Notes: generated from the sequence alone by a model not told the origin. 57,035 bases of DNA from CALWZE01 sp964645785 (GCA_964645785.1 CAZYAV010000011.1:1-57035); one strand, 5' to 3'. Counted from the stretch's first letter, positions 8,119 to 17,641 are shown. Program-made: numbers and translations.

Positions 8119-8964
8119 TCAGCCCCGCGGCCGGTAGCCGAGCACATTGCGCGGCAGCCCGAACGGGTCGCGCAGAATCTCTACCCGCTCATAATCCGCG
8201 CCCCGCAGCAGCGCCGCAACCGCCTCGGTCTGGTCAAACCCCGTCTCAAAGAGAAGCGCGCCGCCCGGCCGCAGCGCCGGGCGGTAGGCGGGAACGATGT
8301 GGCGGTAAAAGTCCAGCCCGTCCTGCCCGCCGATAAACGCCATGTGCGGCTCCTGCGCAAGCTCCGCCCGGTTTGTCTCGTAATCCGCCGGCGTGACATA
8401 GGGCGGGTTTGCGCAGATGAGGTCGAGGGCTCCCGGCGCAAGCTGCGCCTGATAGCGGAACACGTCCCCCTGCACAATCTCCAGCCCGTCGCAGAGCGCC
8501 GCCGCGTTGCGCCGGAGATAGGCCAGCGCCTCGGCGGAAAGCTCCAGCGCCGCAATGCGCGCCCGCGGCAGCGCGCGCTTGAGCGCAATGGCGACGCAGC
8601 CGCTCCCGCTGCAAAGCTCCAGCGCGCGCGGGTTTTTAAGCCCCCGCAGCAGCGCAATCGAACGCAGCGCCAGCTGCTCGGTTTCGGGGCGCGGAATCAG
8701 CACCCCCGACCCGACGGCCAGGGTAAAATCCAAAAACGGCCAGCTGCCCGCGATATATTGCAGCGGCTCCCCCGCCGTGCGGCGCGCAATCAGCGCCCGC
8801 AGCCGGGTCACGGCCTGCGGGTCGACCGGCTTATCGGGCGGCAGCGCCTCCGGCCGGGCGCCCAGCGCCGTCTCAAACAGCACGTTCAGCTCATTGCGGT
8901 TGTACAGCCCGGCCTGCTCCAGCGCCGCGCGGGTCTCCCGCACAAGCGCCTGCGCGCAGGGCAT
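8119..8964 (-). CDS. prmC: peptide chain release factor N5-glutamine methyltransferase
   Basis: PrmC methylates the glutamine of the GGQ motif of release factors RF1 and RF2. The 281 residues have an N-terminal helical domain, the SAM-binding ALELCSGSGCVAIALKR loop, and the catalytic NPPY tetrapeptide in ICANPPYVTP near residue 185. The ATG overlaps the stop codon of the preceding DUF1385 gene. In Firmicutes yqhQ and prmC are common neighbours, usually with prfA, which is not seen here. Confidence 0.94.
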   Translation of the reverse strand: MPCAQALVRETRAALEQAGLYNRNELNVLFETALGARPEALPPDKPVDPQAVTRLRALIARRTAGEPLQYIAGSWPFLDFTLAVGSGVLIPRPETEQLALRSIALLRGLKNPRALELCSGSGCVAIALKRALPRARIAALELSAEALAYLRRNAAALCDGLEIVQGDVFRYQAQLAPGALDLICANPPYVTPADYETNRAELAQEPHMAFIGGQDGLDFYRHIVPAYRPALRPGGALLFETGFDQTEAVAALLRGADYERVEILRDPFGLPRNVLGYRPRG

Positions 8965-9872
8965 CAGACCTGCTCCCCGCCCTCGGGAATCACCGCGAGC
9001 AGCGACGCAATCCCGATTTCAATCATCCCGTCGTCCGGCTCATAGGCGGTCAGCCGCTGCACCAGCAGCCCGGGCGCGGAAAGCGCGCGCGCAAGCCAAT
9101 TGTCGTGGGCGCCCGCGTACTGGATCACCTCATACGCAAAGCCCATCACCACCGGCAGCATCGCCACCTTGAGCAGGGCGCGCACCAGCGTGCTGCCCCA
9201 CGGCAGGAACGAGCCGACAATGATGCTGATGATAATGACGATAAACAGGAAGCTGGTGCCGCAGCGGGGATGAAAGCGGGGGTATTTGCGGACGTTTTCA
9301 ACGGTCAGCTCCTCCCCGTGCTCGTAGCAGGCAATGGTCTTGTGCTCCGCGCCGTGGTATTCAAACACCCGGTGAATCTCCTTCATGCGGGTGACGAGGA
9401 ACAGGTAAAGAAAGAAGAAAACCAGCTTGAGCGCACCCTCGATGACCGCCTTGAAGCCCTCAATCGGCGCAACCTTTGCCAGCAGCCCGGTGACCATTGT
9501 GGGCAGCACCATAAACAGCACAATGGCCAGCAGCCCGCCCAGCACCCCGCTTGCGACCCCGAGCCAGGAGCTTTCCGCCTCCTTTTTCTTCTTCGCCTTC
9601 GGGTCGTTTGCGGCCTTCTCCGCCTCCTCGGGGTAGGCGTAATCCGCGGCCTTCATCAGGTATTTGTACCCGTCAATCAGGCTGATAATCATCGCGACCG
9701 CGCCGCGCACAATCGGGATTTTGCGGGTTGGGTTGGCGGTGGTCGGGTGCAGCTCGGTGTGCAGGGTGCCGTCCGGCAGCCGCACCGCAAGGCAGGTCTG
9801 CTCGGGTCCGCGCATCGCGATGCCCTCAATCACCGCCTGCCCGCCGATTTTTGATCTGAATTTCTCTTTCAT
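8964..9872 (-). CDS. DUF1385 (YqhQ) membrane protein
   Basis: A conserved Firmicute protein of unknown function. Its signature GGQAVIEGIAMRGPE opens the protein. Several hydrophobic segments follow (around 120-145, 155-175, 215-235), with the conserved FEYHGAEHKTIACYE and HPRCGTSF segments between them. An alanine/lysine-rich linker (DPKAKKKKEAE) lies near residue 95. It starts 2 bp after the histidine kinase and overlaps prmC, placing it in the middle of a three-gene unit. Confidence 0.88.
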   Translation of the reverse strand: MKEKFRSKIGGQAVIEGIAMRGPEQTCLAVRLPDGTLHTELHPTTANPTRKIPIVRGAVAMIISLIDGYKYLMKAADYAYPEEAEKAANDPKAKKKKEAESSWLGVASGVLGGLLAIVLFMVLPTMVTGLLAKVAPIEGFKAVIEGALKLVFFFLYLFLVTRMKEIHRVFEYHGAEHKTIACYEHGEELTVENVRKYPRFHPRCGTSFLFIVIIISIIVGSFLPWGSTLVRALLKVAMLPVVMGFAYEVIQYAGAHDNWLARALSAPGLLVQRLTAYEPDDGMIEIGIASLLAVIPEGGEQV

Positions 9873-9874
9873 GG

Positions 9875-11308
9875 TTACTCCTCGTTGTGCGCAAGCAGCG
9901 GCAGGCTGACCGTCACGGTCGTGCCCTCGCCGAGCGTGCTGTCAAAGTGAAGGGCGCCGCCGTGGGTTGTCACAATCTCCTTGACAACCGCAAGCCCGAT
10001 GCCGGAGCCGGTCACCGAATTGCTCGCTTTGAAAAACCGCGTCGAGATCCGCGCAAGATCCTCCGGCGGGATGCCCCTGCCGGTGTCCCGGGTCGCAATA
10101 TGGACGAATCCGTCCTGCACCCCGACCGTGACGGTGATCTTCCCGCCCGGCTCGGAGTATTTGATCGCGTTGTCAAAGATGTTGGCGAACACCTGCCGCA
10201 TCCTGTTTTTATCCGCGCGCACCGGCAGCTCGTCATACGGCGAATCCAGCCGGATATGCAGCCGCATCCGGCGCGCGCGCATCTCCACCGTCTGCACGGC
10301 CGCCCGCAGCTCCTCCATGAGGTTGAGCGGCGCGAGCTGCACCTTGAGCGCGCTGGATTCCAGCCGGGAAAAATCGAGCAGATCCTCCACCAGAACCGAC
10401 AGCCTGTCCGTCTCGCTGATGATAATCCGGATGCCCTTTTCGATGTTCTCCCGGTCGTCCTGCCCGAGAACCGACAGCGTCTCCGCCCATCCCTTGATGG
10501 AGGTAAGCGGGGTGCGCAGCTCGTGCGAGACGCTGGAGACAAACTCGTTTTTCATGCGGGTCGTCTGGCTCAGCCCCGACGCCATGTCGTTGATGATGTT
10601 GCACAGCTCCCCGATCTCGTCGTCGTAGTGGTTTTCGATCCGCACGTCATAGTCGCCGTCCGCGATGCGGGAGGCGGTCTGCCCGATTTCCCCGATGGGG
10701 ATGACGATGGAGCGGATGAAATAGAGCCCGGAATAGATTGTGAACATCATAACGACCAGATCGACCACGACGATCAGCTCGGTCAGCTTGATGAGCTGCT
10801 CGTCCACCCCGCGCAGCGAGCTTGCAAAGCGGATTGCCTCCGCATCCCCAATCGGGCTGTCCAGCAGCTGGGTGACGGCGATGATGTGCTCTCGGTTGGG
10901 GGAATAGCCGATATAGACCGCCTGCCCGTCCGCGTTGCGAACCGCCATGGAATAGTCGTCCAGCGGCTCGGTGTTCGCCGGCGAAAAGCCGCTTGAGGTG
11001 ACGAGGATCCGCCCGCCCGAATCCACCAGCATGAACTCAAACCTGTCCTTTTCCGCAAAATCCTCCACCAGGCTGTGCAGCGCCGAGACGCGATCCTGCC
11101 GGCTGGAGCCGGAGGCGGAAATTGCCCGCATGGCCGAGCTGACCCGCCACTCGATCGCCTGCCGCGCCGAGGCGTAATAGCTCTGCCGCAGCGAGATGAT
11201 AATCGCGGCGGTCGCAATCACCAGAATGACCGCCGTCGACAATACCCCGACGGCAATCCACCGCCGGGTAATGCCCGAATCGCCTGGTTTTTTTACCCTG
11301 TGAATCAT
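9875..11308 (-). CDS. membrane sensor histidine kinase
   Basis: 477 residues in classic order: TM1 about 17-40, an extracellular sensor region 41-175 containing FMLVDSGGRILVTSSG, TM2 about 176-198, HAMP 200-252, HisKA with the phospho-acceptor His262 in SHELRTPLTS, then HATPase with N box NIFDNAIKYS, G1 DTGRGIP and G2 GSGIGLAVV. I chose ATG 11308, directly preceded by AGGAGG though with only 3-4 nt spacing; ATG 11335 has no ribosome site. It probably pairs with the response regulator encoded upstream, although 447 bp separate them, an unusual gap for a two-component pair. Confidence 0.9.
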   Translation of the reverse strand: MIHRVKKPGDSGITRRWIAVGVLSTAVILVIATAAIIISLRQSYYASARQAIEWRVSSAMRAISASGSSRQDRVSALHSLVEDFAEKDRFEFMLVDSGGRILVTSSGFSPANTEPLDDYSMAVRNADGQAVYIGYSPNREHIIAVTQLLDSPIGDAEAIRFASSLRGVDEQLIKLTELIVVVDLVVMMFTIYSGLYFIRSIVIPIGEIGQTASRIADGDYDVRIENHYDDEIGELCNIINDMASGLSQTTRMKNEFVSSVSHELRTPLTSIKGWAETLSVLGQDDRENIEKGIRIIISETDRLSVLVEDLLDFSRLESSALKVQLAPLNLMEELRAAVQTVEMRARRMRLHIRLDSPYDELPVRADKNRMRQVFANIFDNAIKYSEPGGKITVTVGVQDGFVHIATRDTGRGIPPEDLARISTRFFKASNSVTGSGIGLAVVKEIVTTHGGALHFDSTLGEGTTVTVSLPLLAHNEE

Positions 11309-11755
11309 AGCCCTCCTGCTGTTTGTCCCCGCCATCCGGCGCGGCGTGCCCGATGATTCCGGCCATCCCCCGGCGGTTTATACGCCGCGCCCGGCGTAGG
11401 CGCGCCGGAAAACGACAGCCTTCGGTTTCTTCCGGCTATGCCGCGCCCTGTCCCCCCAGCCGCGCTTCGGCGGCTCTTGCTCCGCCTGACAGTGGCGCAC
11501 CCGCGGATTGTTCCCGCACGCAATCGGCAAGCAAATCCGGCCTCGGATAATTCCATTCGCCGGGGCGGCCGTTTGCCCGTGCGGCGGCGCGGCCGCCGAT
11601 TCGGCCGCCTGTCCTGTCCGATCACAGCGGGCGCGCAGGCCGCAAAGCGCCGCACCCGGAAAACCGAGCCGTCCAAAGCCCTTTGCCGCAGCGGCCTGCC
11701 CGATTTACCGGCCTTCGCCGCCGGAGTGGCCGGGGCGCGTCGGGCTGCCGGGCGC
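11309..11755. other. 447-bp gap between response regulator and kinase
   Basis: GC-rich and without a convincing gene, terminator or promoter. Both flanking genes point the same way, so it may be a long untranslated segment of one mRNA or may hide a separate kinase promoter. Confidence 0.4.
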
Positions 11756-12448
11756 TCAGGCGTTCCAGCGGTAGCCGTAGCCCCAGACGGTCGCGATATG
11801 CTTTGCGCCCTTGTCGTCCCCGATCTTGTTGCGCAGCCGGCAGACGTTCACGTCCACAATCTTGATATCCCCGTAATACTCCCTGCCCCAGACCGCCTTC
11901 AGGATGCTCTCCCGGTCAAGCGCGACGCCGGGGTTTTCAAAAAACAGCTCCATAATCTGATACTCCACCTGGGTCAGGTTGAGCTCGCGGTCGCCCCTGG
12001 TCAGGATGCGGGAGTTGGTGTCCAGCACAAATTCGCCGCTGACCAGCTTTTTGCCCTCCCGCGCGGCGGGGGCGGCCGCCGCGATGCGCCGGTAAACCGC
12101 GTCCACCCGCGCAACCAGCTCCTTGATGCTGAACGGCTTTGTGACATAATCGTCCGCGCCGGTTGACAGCCCCTCGATCTTGTCCTCCTCCTGGGTGCGC
12201 GCCGTAAGCAGGATAATGCCGATTTTCGGGTTGTCCCGGCGAATCAGCCCGCACAGCTCAAGGCCGCTCATCCCGGGCAGCATGATGTCCAGCAGCGCGA
12301 CGCCGAAGCTCTGCGGCGCTTCGTTGTACAGCTCCAGCGCGCGCTCGGCGCTCTCCGCGCCCAGCACCTCGTAGCCCGCGATTTTCAGGTTCAGGGTCAC
12401 CAGATCCCGGATTGCGTATTCGTCCTCCACCACCAGCACCTTTTTCAT
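11756..12448 (-). CDS. OmpR/PhoB-family response regulator
   Basis: 230 residues. The receiver domain has the acidic pair E8-D9, phospho-acceptor Asp54 in LLDIMLPGMSG, the conserved Thr (ILLTAR) and Lys (YVTKPF). The C-terminal half is an OmpR-type winged helix (LNLTQVEYQIMELF, then VDVNVCRLRNKIG). ATG 12448 has GGAGG at 8 nt. It sits 44 bp after the lipoprotein gene and upstream of the kinase, so the three likely form one signalling unit. Confidence 0.92.
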   Translation of the reverse strand: MKKVLVVEDEYAIRDLVTLNLKIAGYEVLGAESAERALELYNEAPQSFGVALLDIMLPGMSGLELCGLIRRDNPKIGIILLTARTQEEDKIEGLSTGADDYVTKPFSIKELVARVDAVYRRIAAAAPAAREGKKLVSGEFVLDTNSRILTRGDRELNLTQVEYQIMELFFENPGVALDRESILKAVWGREYYGDIKIVDVNVCRLRNKIGDDKGAKHIATVWGYGYRWNA

Positions 12449-12492
12449 GGCGTTTACCTCCAGCTTTTTCCTGCGCCCGCGGCGCCGCAAGC

Positions 12493-13764
12493 TCACAAAA
12501 CCGAAAAATTGCTTTTGATATAGCTCAGCTCCTCCGGCGTGCAGTCCGCCTGCACGTAATAGCGGAACGAGCCGGACTGGGTAATCAGCTCAAACCCGCT
12601 GCCGAGATACGCGGTCGCGTCCTCCCCGATCTCAAGGATTTTCAGCCGCAGGCAGACCGTCTCCGCCTCGAGATCCCGCATCTCGATCATGCGGGGCTCC
12701 CCGGGGCTGCCCTGCATCACCGCGACCGAGCGCAGCCACCTGTCCGGGATAGCAAGCGCGATGCCGTAGCTCTCGTCCACATAGCTTGCGCCGGAATACA
12801 CAATCTCCTCGTCCCGGATGGTGTACCAGTAGGTCCAGCTGTCCGGCTGCCGCACCTCCGCAAAGGGCAGCACCTCGCTCGGGATATAGACGCGGGCGCC
12901 GCCGAACACGGCCTGGCAGTTGCGCGCCCCGGCCGCCCGGCGGGAAATCTCGGCCAGCGAGTACCCCTCGGCCAGGGTGACCGGCACAAAGTCCCGGTTG
13001 TCCAGCACAAACACCTCGGTCGCCTTCAGCCCGTCCCCGATGCTCTCGTCCACAAACACGGCCTGCCGCCCGTCCGCCAGCAGGCCGGCCGTGATGTTCA
13101 TGCTGCCCAGCATGGCGCGGTTCAGCTCGCACTCGCCGGTCAGCGCAAGCAGGCCGCCGCTGTTGTCCACAAATTTGAGCAAAAACGGCTTGGTCGGGCT
13201 GCCCGGGGTGATATAGCAGAATTCCCGGAACCCGTCCCCGTCAAGGTCATACACCAGAATGTCCGAAATGGTGTCCTCAAACCCGGGCACAATCTGCTCG
13301 TCCTGAAAATGATACGCCGTCAGCTGGTTGCCGCTGTTGTTGGTGTTCGACCACTCAACCAGCAGAAAGCGGCCGTCCTCGTCCTCCACCCGGATGACGC
13401 TGATGGACTCGACGTCCGTTCCCGCGCCCTGCTGCACGCCCGCCATCCGCCAGGCGCCGTCCGTCTTTTTCAGCACCGCCAGCTTCGCGTACATGTCCTC
13501 CGCCGGAACCGAAAAGAACACGACGGCCTCGCTCACGCCGTCCGCGTCCAGATCCACAAACTGAATCGGGGCGCGGCGCTCTCCCGAAGTCGGGTATTTG
13601 AGCAGCGTCTTTTCCTGTGTATAATTATCCAGCACGGCCAGCACGGCGCTCTGATCCGCCGTCAGCGCAGGGGCGGAAAGCATGTCCTCCACCGTCAGGC
13701 CGGCTGTGCAGCCCGTAAACAGCAGCGCCGCGCACAGCGCAAGCACCGCAATTGTCCGGTTCAT
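12493..13764 (-). CDS. putative lipoprotein with DxDxDG repeats
   Basis: 423 residues. The N-terminus is a lipoprotein signal ending LLFTGC with Cys19 as the likely lipidation site (Phe at -3 is slightly atypical). Two DxDxDG-type loops, DLDADG and DLDGDG, resemble calcium-binding or FG-GAP-like turns, so the fold may be a small propeller. ATG 13764 has GGGGGGAG just upstream. It is the first gene before a two-component pair, suggesting an extracytoplasmic accessory or a regulated target of that system. I do not recognise a named family. Confidence 0.7.
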   Translation of the reverse strand: MNRTIAVLALCAALLFTGCTAGLTVEDMLSAPALTADQSAVLAVLDNYTQEKTLLKYPTSGERRAPIQFVDLDADGVSEAVVFFSVPAEDMYAKLAVLKKTDGAWRMAGVQQGAGTDVESISVIRVEDEDGRFLLVEWSNTNNSGNQLTAYHFQDEQIVPGFEDTISDILVYDLDGDGFREFCYITPGSPTKPFLLKFVDNSGGLLALTGECELNRAMLGSMNITAGLLADGRQAVFVDESIGDGLKATEVFVLDNRDFVPVTLAEGYSLAEISRRAAGARNCQAVFGGARVYIPSEVLPFAEVRQPDSWTYWYTIRDEEIVYSGASYVDESYGIALAIPDRWLRSVAVMQGSPGEPRMIEMRDLEAETVCLRLKILEIGEDATAYLGSGFELITQSGSFRYYVQADCTPEELSYIKSNFSVL

Positions 13765-13899
13765 TCCGCTCCCCCCTTTATGCCGCCGCGCCGCACGCCC
13801 CGCGCCGGGCATGACCGTCCGGTTTCGGTGCGCGCCGTGCTCCCGGCTCTATCTGTCTATAGGATTATTTTACTTACTATATATTTTTTCGGATAAATA
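13765..13899. other. divergent intergenic region with AT-rich segment
   Basis: The gap up to 14066 separates divergent genes. An AT-rich stretch (13855-13900) contains several TATA-like hexamers on the minus strand that could serve the lipoprotein gene, but I could not pick one confidently. Confidence 0.4.
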
Positions 13900-13914
13900 G
13901 TCAAACGAGTTGAC
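13900..13914. promoter_or_regulatory. inverted repeat GTCAA-N5-TTGAC
   Basis: The perfect 5-bp arms overlap the -35 region of the candidate promoter for the MFS gene, a typical place for a repressor or activator site. No regulator can be named. Confidence 0.4.
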
Positions 13915-13938
13915 TTTGACGGTCTATTTTGAGAGAAT
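13910..13938 (+). promoter_or_regulatory. candidate promoter of the MFS gene
   Basis: TTGACT (13910-13915), 17-bp spacer, GAGAAT (13933-13938). An alternative six bases downstream is TTGACG-17-TAAAAA. The -10 boxes are weak, so the exact site is uncertain. Confidence 0.4.
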
Positions 13939-14066
13939 TAAAAAATAGGCGCCCGGCAGCGGGCGCGCTGCCGGCTTGCTTTGGCGCATCCTTTCGCGCG
14001 GGCAAGCCGCCGGAACCACCCGCAGACCCGCAGCAAAGCCGCCGATTTGGAGAAAGGACTGCGTTT

Positions 14067-15590
14067 ATGGCAAAACAAAAGCAGTACAGCCGCACCGAGT
14101 GGAGTTGGATCCTGTATGACTGGGCCAATTCCGTGTACGCCACCATCATCATGGCGGCCATCTTCCCGACCTATTTTGCCGCCATCGCGCCCGAGGGGGA
14201 CGTCTGGTGGGCGTGGGGCACCTCGATTGCAACCTTTGTCGTCGCGGTGCTTGCGCCGGTTCTCGGCGCGGTCGCCGACTATCACGGGATGAAAAAGAAG
14301 CTCTTTTCCGGCTTTTTGCTGCTCGGGCTTGCGTTCACCGCCGCGATGGCGATTGCGGACAACTGGAAGCTGATTCTTGTCGGGTATATCCTCAGCTACA
14401 TCGGCTTTTCCGGCTCCTGCCTGTTTTACGACAGCTTTATCACCGACGTGACCACCCCCGCGCGGATGGACAAGGTCTCCGCCATGGGCTATTCCATGGG
14501 CTATATCGGCGGCAGCACGATTCCGTTCCTCGCCGCCATCGCGATCATCAACTTTGTCCTGCCGGACAATCTGCCCCTTGCGGTCAAGATTTCGGTTGTG
14601 CTGACCACCCTGTGGTGGGCGGTGTTCAGCATCCCGTTTCTCAAAAATGTCTCGCAGAAGCACGACCTCGGCGCGGTTCCCCGGCATTTTTTCCGGGACA
14701 CCTTCCGCAACATCGGCAGCACTTTCCTGAATATCGTCAAGCAGAAAGCGTTGCTCTTTTTCATCCTCGCCTATTTCTTTTATATCGACGGCGTCGGCAC
14801 GGTCATCCACATGTCAACCGCCTACGGCTCGACCCTCGGGCTGAACACGTCGGGCATGATTATCGCGCTGCTGGTGACCCAGCTGGTCGCCGCGCCCTGC
14901 TCGGTGCTGTTTGCCAAACTCGCGGACAAAATCGGCTCAATCAAGATGCTGGGCATCTCGGTCGCGGTCTATTTTGTCATCTGCACAGTCGGGTTCTACA
15001 TGGGGTACTCGCTTGAGCCGTCCCAGTTCGCGTCCGAGGCCGCGTTTACCCAGGCGTATACGGCCGCCGCGCCCGCCGGGGAGGAATCGGACGCGCTGCT
15101 CGCCGCCTGCCTTGCCGGGCTGAACAGCGGCGCACGGGAAACCGAGATTCCCGCGCTGATTGACGATTCCGGCATCGCGCAGGCGCAGGCCATTAAAGAG
15201 GCCGTCGCCCCCGCGCTCGCGCAGATCACCCAAACGGGGGAATACGACGCCGCGCTGCGCCGCAGCAACCTGCTGTTCTGGGCGATGGCGGCGCTGGTCG
15301 GCACCTGCCAGGGCGGCATTCAGGCGCTCTCCCGCTCCTATTTCGGCAAGCTGATCCCGCCCGAAAAGTCCAACGAGTACTTCGGCTTTTTCGATATCTT
15401 CGGCAAATTTGCCGCCGTGATGGGGCCTGCGCTCTACGCCCTCGTCAAGACCTGGACGGGGCGCTCCTCCTACGGCATCCTCAGCCTGATGCTGCTTTTC
15501 CTCATCGGCGCGCTGATGCTGTTCTTGGGCCGGAAGCACTTTAAACAGGCCGAGCAGAGCGCCCGGCAGAATACCGCAGACGCCCAGTAG
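14067..15590 (+). CDS. MFS transporter, UMF1 type
   Basis: 507 residues with about 12 hydrophobic helices and the UMF1/Atg22-like opening WILYDWANSVYATIIMAA. This family is annotated as MFS permeases; its bacterial substrate is not known to me. Between helices, at about residues 316-398, is an 80-residue hydrophilic, alanine-rich insertion, longer than expected for this loop. The start ATG 14067 is preceded by GAGAAAGGA; frame continues upstream without ribosome sites. It leads a two-gene unit with the small membrane protein that follows after 15 bp. Confidence 0.85.
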   Translation: MAKQKQYSRTEWSWILYDWANSVYATIIMAAIFPTYFAAIAPEGDVWWAWGTSIATFVVAVLAPVLGAVADYHGMKKKLFSGFLLLGLAFTAAMAIADNWKLILVGYILSYIGFSGSCLFYDSFITDVTTPARMDKVSAMGYSMGYIGGSTIPFLAAIAIINFVLPDNLPLAVKISVVLTTLWWAVFSIPFLKNVSQKHDLGAVPRHFFRDTFRNIGSTFLNIVKQKALLFFILAYFFYIDGVGTVIHMSTAYGSTLGLNTSGMIIALLVTQLVAAPCSVLFAKLADKIGSIKMLGISVAVYFVICTVGFYMGYSLEPSQFASEAAFTQAYTAAAPAGEESDALLAACLAGLNSGARETEIPALIDDSGIAQAQAIKEAVAPALAQITQTGEYDAALRRSNLLFWAMAALVGTCQGGIQALSRSYFGKLIPPEKSNEYFGFFDIFGKFAAVMGPALYALVKTWTGRSSYGILSLMLLFLIGALMLFLGRKHFKQAEQSARQNTADAQ

Positions 15591-15605
15591 CAGGAGGATT
15601 CCGTT

Positions 15606-16001
15606 TTGAAACAGCTTATCCCGGTTCTGATTCTCTATTTTATCTTTGACTTTGTCACAACCCTGCTGCGTGTGGAGGGGCCGTTCCAGGCCGTCCACTG
15701 GATTATGCTGGCCATGACGGTTGTGTTCGCCGGGCTGCTGGTGCTGACCACCCGGCAGGCGATTGCGGATTACAAGCGGCAGAAGGCCGAGCGCGAGGAG
15801 GCGCAGGAGAAGGAGCGCCAGCAGCAGGCTGCCCGCCGCCGCACCATGTATATCGACGACTTTGCGGACGACGCCGCGGCGGACGAGCCGGACGGCGGCG
15901 ATGCCCCGGCCGAGCCCGAACCGGATGACCCGGGGGAGGATGACCCGGGCGAAGATGGCGCGGGCGGCTATGCGGAATATGAGGGGCGCGCGTCCCGCTG
16001 A
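15606..16001 (+). CDS. small membrane protein with charged tail
   Basis: 131 residues: two predicted transmembrane helices in the first 50 residues, a highly charged helical segment (KRQKAEREEAQEKERQQQ) that could form a coiled coil, then an acidic, proline-rich tail with repeated DDPGED. It begins with TTG, chosen because AGGAGG is 8 nt upstream. It lies 15 bp after the UMF1 transporter and may be its partner. No family recognised. Confidence 0.7.
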   Translation: MKQLIPVLILYFIFDFVTTLLRVEGPFQAVHWIMLAMTVVFAGLLVLTTRQAIADYKRQKAEREEAQEKERQQQAARRRTMYIDDFADDAAADEPDGGDAPAEPEPDDPGEDDPGEDGAGGYAEYEGRASR

Positions 16002-16121
16002 CCGTCTTCCCCGGCGCCGGAGCCGCGCGGCTTCGCCTGTTTGGGGGCTGCATCCGCGCGGGTTCGCCTTTCGGGCGGCATTGGGCATGTATTCTATGTT
16101 GATTTTCCGTTATAGAACGGC

Positions 16122-16160
16122 AAAAGAGGCTGTTACATCAGATTTAACAGCCTCTTTTTT
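16122..16160. terminator. bidirectional terminator
   Basis: A 14-bp stem (AAAAGAGGCTGTTA, 16122-16135, with 16145-16158) with T-run on the plus strand and A-run on the left. It lies between the convergent MFS unit and the methyltransferase gene and can serve both. Confidence 0.9.
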
Positions 16161-16261
16161 ATATCCTGTTTTGGGAAACCGGCCGCTTGCCGGGGCTTGG
16201 CTATTGCCGGGAAAGTCGCCCGGCCGGAAAGCACCACCGCCGAACCGCCCGCAATCGGCGG

Positions 16262-17641
16262 CTATTCCCCCGCGCCGTCCGGCTTTTGTTGAGACAGACA
16301 AACAACCGCCTCCACATGCGGCGTCCGGGGGAACAGGTCGACGGGGGTAACGGCGCCGGGGGCGTAGCCGTTGGCGTGCAGATGCCGCAGGTCACGCGCG
16401 AGGGTGGCGGGGTTGCAGGAGATCATCACAATGCGGTCGGGGCGAATGCGCAGCAGCGCATCCAGCGCGGCGGGGTCGCAGCCCTTCCGCGGCGGGTCGA
16501 CAACGGCGATATTGACCTGCCGTCCCTCGGCGGCGAATCTGGCGGCGGCCTCCCCCGCGTCGCCGCAGAAAAACGTGCAGTTTTGCAGCCCAAGCTGCCG
16601 CGCGTTTTCCCCGGCATCCGCGACGGCCTCCGGGATTACCTCGACGCCGATCATCGCGGCAAGCGGCCGGGTGCGGGCAATGGAAAGACCGATTGTGCCG
16701 GCGCCGCAATAGAGGTCGAGCAGGACATCCCGCTCGCCGGGCGCGGCCAGCTCGGCCGCCTTTTGGTAAAGCAGCTCGGCCGCCGGCGTGTTGATCTGGA
16801 AAAAGGAGCGCGGGGAAAGCCGCACCGGGACGCCGCAGATTTCGTCGCGCAAAAAGCCGTCGCCCCAAAGGGTGCGGCACTGCCGGCCGAGGATGACGTT
16901 GCCGCGGGCGCGGTTGATGTTGAGCACCACGGTGGAAACCTGCGGGAACTGCGCGGTGATTTTCTGCACAAAGCCCGCTTCATCGGGCAGGCCGTCCCCG
17001 TTGATGACCGGGCAGAGCATGACCTGCCCGGTTTTGCCGCTGCAGCGCAAAAAGAGGTGGCGCAGCAGCCCGCGGTGGCTCTCCTCCCGATAGGCGCACA
17101 CCCCGTCCGCTTCCAGCAGCGCGCAGGCCGCCAGAGCTATCCGGTTCAGCAGTTCGGGCTGCAGCCGGCAGTCCTGCGCCGGGATGACCTCGTGGGTGCG
17201 CCGGGCGTACAGCCCAACCGTGAGCCTCCCGTCCCGCTCGCAGACGGGGAACTGCACCTTGTTGCGGTATTCGTCCTGCGCGGGGCTCGGGACGGTTTCC
17301 CTCACCTCCAGCGCAAGCCCGCCGATCCGGCGCAGCGCATCCTCGACGAATATCCGCTTGGCGCGCAGCTCGGCCGCATAGCTGAGATGGCGGAAGCCGC
17401 ACCCGCCGCACCGCCTGAATGCGGCGCAGTCGGACGCAATCCGGTCGGGCGAGGGGACGAGGATTTTTTCGACGATGCCGTACGCAAAGGCCGGCCGCGG
17501 ACGGACAATTCTGGCAAGAATACGGTCGCCGACCGCGGTGCGCGGCACAAACACGGCCATGCCCTGCACACGGCCGACGCCGTTGCCGTCGTTGGAGATT
17601 CCGCTGATTTCAAGCTCTACAATCTGGTTTTTTTCAAGCAT
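16262..17641 (-). CDS. rlmD: 23S rRNA (uracil-C5)-methyltransferase, RlmD/TrmA family
   Basis: 459 residues: N-terminal TRAM domain (1-60); iron-sulfur cysteines Cys72-x5-Cys78-x2-Cys81 (SDCAAFRRCGGC) plus a fourth in QDC near 160; SAM loop DLYCGAGTIGLS; VVDPPRKG; and the catalytic-cysteine motif ISCNPATLARDL. These features match the Fe-S-containing RlmD/RumA group that makes m5U in 23S rRNA; Firmicutes often carry several paralogues, so the exact uridine modified is uncertain. It stands alone between long spacers. Confidence 0.88.
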   Translation of the reverse strand: MLEKNQIVELEISGISNDGNGVGRVQGMAVFVPRTAVGDRILARIVRPRPAFAYGIVEKILVPSPDRIASDCAAFRRCGGCGFRHLSYAAELRAKRIFVEDALRRIGGLALEVRETVPSPAQDEYRNKVQFPVCERDGRLTVGLYARRTHEVIPAQDCRLQPELLNRIALAACALLEADGVCAYREESHRGLLRHLFLRCSGKTGQVMLCPVINGDGLPDEAGFVQKITAQFPQVSTVVLNINRARGNVILGRQCRTLWGDGFLRDEICGVPVRLSPRSFFQINTPAAELLYQKAAELAAPGERDVLLDLYCGAGTIGLSIARTRPLAAMIGVEVIPEAVADAGENARQLGLQNCTFFCGDAGEAAARFAAEGRQVNIAVVDPPRKGCDPAALDALLRIRPDRIVMISCNPATLARDLRHLHANGYAPGAVTPVDLFPRTPHVEAVVCLSQQKPDGAGE

